Below are positions 61,977 to 64,000 of a stretch of 64,000 bases of DNA, piece after piece. This stretch comes from JANXVR01 sp034667405. GTDB lineage: Bacteria; Actinomycetota; UBA4738; HRBIN12. The first letter of the stretch is position 1. Each line of letters starts with the position of its first letter. The translations under genes and the position numbers were made by a program. The notes under the pieces were generated by a model, which saw only the letters and a list, made by a program, of their open reading frames with translations, made no database searches and was not told the DNA's origin. The stretch spans positions 124,001-188,000 of the forward strand of contig JAXDJX010000018.1 of assembly GCA_034667405.1 (NCBI GenBank), in the 5' to 3' direction.

Positions 61977-62779
61977 ACAGCCCGAGGCTGGCGCTTCGCC
62001 AAGTTCGCTTCACGAACAAGGCGTTCTGGCGCAATCCGGCAAGCGCGTTCTTCACGTTCGCCTTCCCACTCATGTTCCTGGTGATCTTCACGTCGCTGCT
62101 GGGATCGGGCAACCTTCCGATCAACGGGGTCAGCATCAAGCGGTCGTGGTATTTCGTCGGCGCGATGGCTGGGTTCGGCGTGATATCGGCTTGTTTCACG
62201 AACATCGCGATCACGGTGACGTTCCAGCGGGACCAGGGCATCCTGAAGCGGCTCAGAGGGACACCCCTGCCGGCGTGGGCCTATCTGTTCAGCCGTGTGG
62301 TGCACGCGATGTTCGTCGCCGCGATCCTCGTGGTCATCACCATGGTGTTCGGCGCGCTGCTCTACGATGCGCCACTGCCCACCGGGCTCCCGCTCCTGGA
62401 GTTCTTCGTCGCGTTGGTGGTGGGCGCTCTGAGTTTCTCGGCCCTCGCCCTTGCCCTCACCGGCGCCATCCCGAATGCTGACGCAGCGCCGCCGATGGTG
62501 AACGCCGTCATCCTGCCACTCCTCTTCCTCTCGGGGATCTTCATCCCGCTTGATGACACCGCTCCCGGCTGGATCAAGCTGGTCGGGAAGATATTCCCGG
62601 TGAAGCACTTCGTGGACTCGCTCTACGGTGGGTTCCTCGGGGGTTTCACGTTCCCGGCCGCGGCAGGAGGCTCGCACGTCTATCCGTTCCATTGGAACGA
62701 TGTGCTGGTCGTCGGAGTCTGGGGGATCGTGGGTCTGCTGCTCGCGGCCCGTTCGTTCAGCTGGGAACCTCGAAGGTAG
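61973..62779 (+). CDS. ABC-2 type exporter, permease
   Basis: 268-residue membrane protein with six helices in the ABC-2 arrangement: an N-terminal cytoplasmic helix with RNPASAFFTFAFPLMFLVIF, a cytoplasmic loop FQRDQGILKRLRGTPLPAWAYLFSRV, and the late LLFLSGIFIPLDDTAPGWIKLVGKIFPVKHFVDSL segment. It pairs with the ATPase upstream, with which it overlaps (ATGA). Together they form a half-and-half exporter pair. Confidence 0.92.
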   Translation: MNSPRLALRQVRFTNKAFWRNPASAFFTFAFPLMFLVIFTSLLGSGNLPINGVSIKRSWYFVGAMAGFGVISACFTNIAITVTFQRDQGILKRLRGTPLPAWAYLFSRVVHAMFVAAILVVITMVFGALLYDAPLPTGLPLLEFFVALVVGALSFSALALALTGAIPNADAAPPMVNAVILPLLFLSGIFIPLDDTAPGWIKLVGKIFPVKHFVDSLYGGFLGGFTFPAAAGGSHVYPFHWNDVLVVGVWGIVGLLLAARSFSWEPRR

Positions 62780-62807
62780 CGGTGAGCGCATCCCGAACCT
62801 CGGCTGC

Positions 62808-62813
62808 TACCAT
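62808..62813 (+). promoter_or_regulatory. -10 element upstream of the second binding-protein gene
   Basis: TACCAT lies 57 bp before the GTG at 62871. The leader of about 50 nt contains a CCGGC/GCCGG hairpin (about 62828-62847) and ends with the ribosome binding site GGGGGGAA. No good -35 is seen. Confidence 0.45.
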
Positions 62814-62870
62814 CCTGCCGGTCGCATCCGGCCAGCTCGTGCCGGCCGAGAACCTTTGGGGGGAACTGAC

Positions 62871-63785
62871 GTGAAACGCATCTCGACGCTCGCCTTCGCC
62901 CTGCTCGTCGTGCTCGCAGCCTGCTCGAAGGCGAGTTCGGTCGCAACGAACCAGCCGACCACGGCCGGCGAGACCGCTTCGGAATGCGCGAAGAATGCGA
63001 CCTTCACCACCGACGGGACGCTGACGATCGGGACGAGCAACCCCGCGTACTCTCCCTTCTTCCAGGGAGGCACCACCTCCGGCTCTGACTGGAAGCTGAA
63101 CGACCCGACCACGGGCAAGGGCTTCGAAGACGCGGTGGCCTATGAGATCGCGAACCGCCTGGGCTATAGCACGAGTCAGGTGACCTGGATCCCGGTGAAG
63201 TTCGACGAGTCCTACGCACCTGGTCCGCGGCCGTTCGACTTCAATATCCAGCAGGTTTCCTACAAGCCGGTCCGCGCCAAGGCGGTCGACTTCAGCACCG
63301 GGTACTACATCTCCAACCAGGCGCTTGTCGCCGTCAAGGGGAGTCCCATCACGAAGGCGAAGACGCTCGCGGATCTGAAGCCATACAAGCTCGCCGCGCC
63401 GATCGGTACCACGAGTTACGACTTCATCGCAGACGTGATCCAGCCCGACGGCGGCCCGGCCCCTACGCAGACCGAGGACGACGCCGTTGCCGCAGTCAAC
63501 GGGGGACAGGTTGACGGTCTCATCGTTGACCTTCCGACCGCCCTGTACATGGCGGATCCCTACGTCCAGCAGGTCAAGAACAGCGTGGTCGTCGGTCAGT
63601 TCGCCAACCCGACGGGTGGCACGCCGCCGTACTGGGGTGTGACGCTCTCGAAGGGGAGCACGCTCACGTCCTGCGTCGATCTGGCGATCGGCGAGATGAA
63701 GAAGGACGGCACCCTCGACGAGATCACGAAGACGTGGCTGTCCGACAAGACCAACGTCGGCACCGTGCCGCTCATAGGGCCGTAG
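62871..63785 (+). CDS. Amino-acid ABC transporter substrate-binding lipoprotein
   Basis: 304-residue lipoprotein with lipobox VLAACSK. The mature part is a type II binding protein (SBP_bac_3): TIGTSNPAYSPFF, GFEDAVAYEIANRLGYS, FDFNIQQVSYKPVRAKAVDFSTGYY, LKPYKLAAPIGTTSYDFI and DEITKTWLSD. It supplies an amino-acid-type ligand to the permease that starts at 63801. It is a different clade member from the protein at 49295. GTG start behind GGGGGGAA. Confidence 0.92.
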   Translation: MKRISTLAFALLVVLAACSKASSVATNQPTTAGETASECAKNATFTTDGTLTIGTSNPAYSPFFQGGTTSGSDWKLNDPTTGKGFEDAVAYEIANRLGYSTSQVTWIPVKFDESYAPGPRPFDFNIQQVSYKPVRAKAVDFSTGYYISNQALVAVKGSPITKAKTLADLKPYKLAAPIGTTSYDFIADVIQPDGGPAPTQTEDDAVAAVNGGQVDGLIVDLPTALYMADPYVQQVKNSVVVGQFANPTGGTPPYWGVTLSKGSTLTSCVDLAIGEMKKDGTLDEITKTWLSDKTNVGTVPLIGP

Positions 63786-63800
63786 GGGAGCGGTAGCGGG

Positions 63801-64000
63801 GTGAGCCTCGCCCCCCCGCCCGAGCCGCCGGTCGCTCCGGACCCATCAGCGTCCAACCGGTCGAACCGCTCCAAGCTCGTGGGCTCGCTCAGAGCCGAGG
63901 GTCGCCGAGGCGTCTTCGTCGCGGTGCTGAGCACCGTCGTCGTCATCGGTGGTCTCATCGCGATCGTCATCAATTCCCCGAATTGGCTGACCTTCAAAGA
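63801..64000 (+). CDS. Amino-acid ABC transporter permease (5' end, runs off the window)
   Basis: The frame opens at GTG 63801, 15 bp after the binding-protein stop, and stays open to the window edge (66 codons). A Pro/Ser-rich, basic head of about 40 residues is followed by a membrane helix (VFVAVLSTVVVIGGLIAIVI) and SPNWLTFK. Position and this head fit an amino-acid ABC permease of the HisM type. The diagnostic EAA loop lies beyond the window. Confidence 0.7.
   Translation, partial: MSLAPPPEPPVAPDPSASNRSNRSKLVGSLRAEGRRGVFVAVLSTVVVIGGLIAIVINSPNWLTFK

Overview
The window is GC-rich, densely coded DNA from a member of the Actinomycetota. Supporting traits are a division/wall cluster without ftsA but with sepF, yggT and divIVA; a MurE of the meso-diaminopimelate type; DUF3040 and DUF6504 proteins; LexA boxes of the actinobacterial form CGAAC-N4-GTTCG; a T-box in front of a long ileS; and many start codons placed 6-8 nt behind a TANNNT hexamer, which suggests leaderless mRNAs. 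No insertion sequence, prophage or CRISPR array was seen, so this is a core chromosomal segment. The lineage within the phylum cannot be fixed from the sequence alone.

Region 1 (1-9.8 kb): the end of an upstream gene, a GT4 glycosyltransferase, a class V aminotransferase, then a DNA-damage cassette: DUF6504 protein (SOS box), a triple-PAS histidine kinase, an error-prone DnaE2-type polymerase whose GTG start lies inside its SOS box, and DNA polymerase IV. A DUF3040 membrane protein follows. Region 2 (9.9-15.6 kb): a MerR-type regulator, then on the minus strand a MoxR ATPase - DUF58 - transglutaminase (TgpA-like) operon, and a divergent HNH endonuclease-like gene.

Region 3 (15.6-33.9 kb): the dcw cluster mraZ - 37-aa membrane protein - rsmH - ftsL - ftsI - murE - murF - mraY - murD - ftsW - murG - murC - murB - ftsQ. 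Each start overlaps the preceding stop. ftsZ follows with its own promoter, then yggS, sepF, yggT and divIVA. A LexA box and a set of helically phased GTGG repeats (MraZ operator) lie in front of mraZ. Region 4 (33.9-43.6 kb): ileS on the minus strand with a T-box leader; a DksA/TraR-like protein, lspA and an RluA-family pseudouridine synthase; the replicative dnaE1; a LON-domain protein.

Region 5 (43.6-47.2 kb): a HisA/PriA-like gene with altered catalytic residues, then trpC-trpB-trpA and an opposing tRNA-Leu(CAA). Region 6 (47.3-53.8 kb): a lipoprotein that fuses a type I and a type II periplasmic binding domain (the order of the extracellular half of ionotropic glutamate receptors), followed by a polar amino-acid ABC transporter, a cupredoxin lipoprotein, a terminator, and an FTR1 iron permease on the opposite strand. 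Region 7 (53.9-64 kb): polA, rpsA, coaE, a HAD phosphatase - DUF2203 - 2-hydroxyacid dehydrogenase run, an ABC-2 exporter, and the start of a second amino-acid ABC system.

The strongest leads are the SOS box ahead of the dcw cluster, the unannotated 37-aa gene inside it, the receptor-like binding-protein fusion, the HisA-like protein with replaced catalytic acids in a trp operon that shows no trpF, and the extreme compaction of promoters (leaderless starts, a 32-bp divergent promoter, a shared bidirectional -10).
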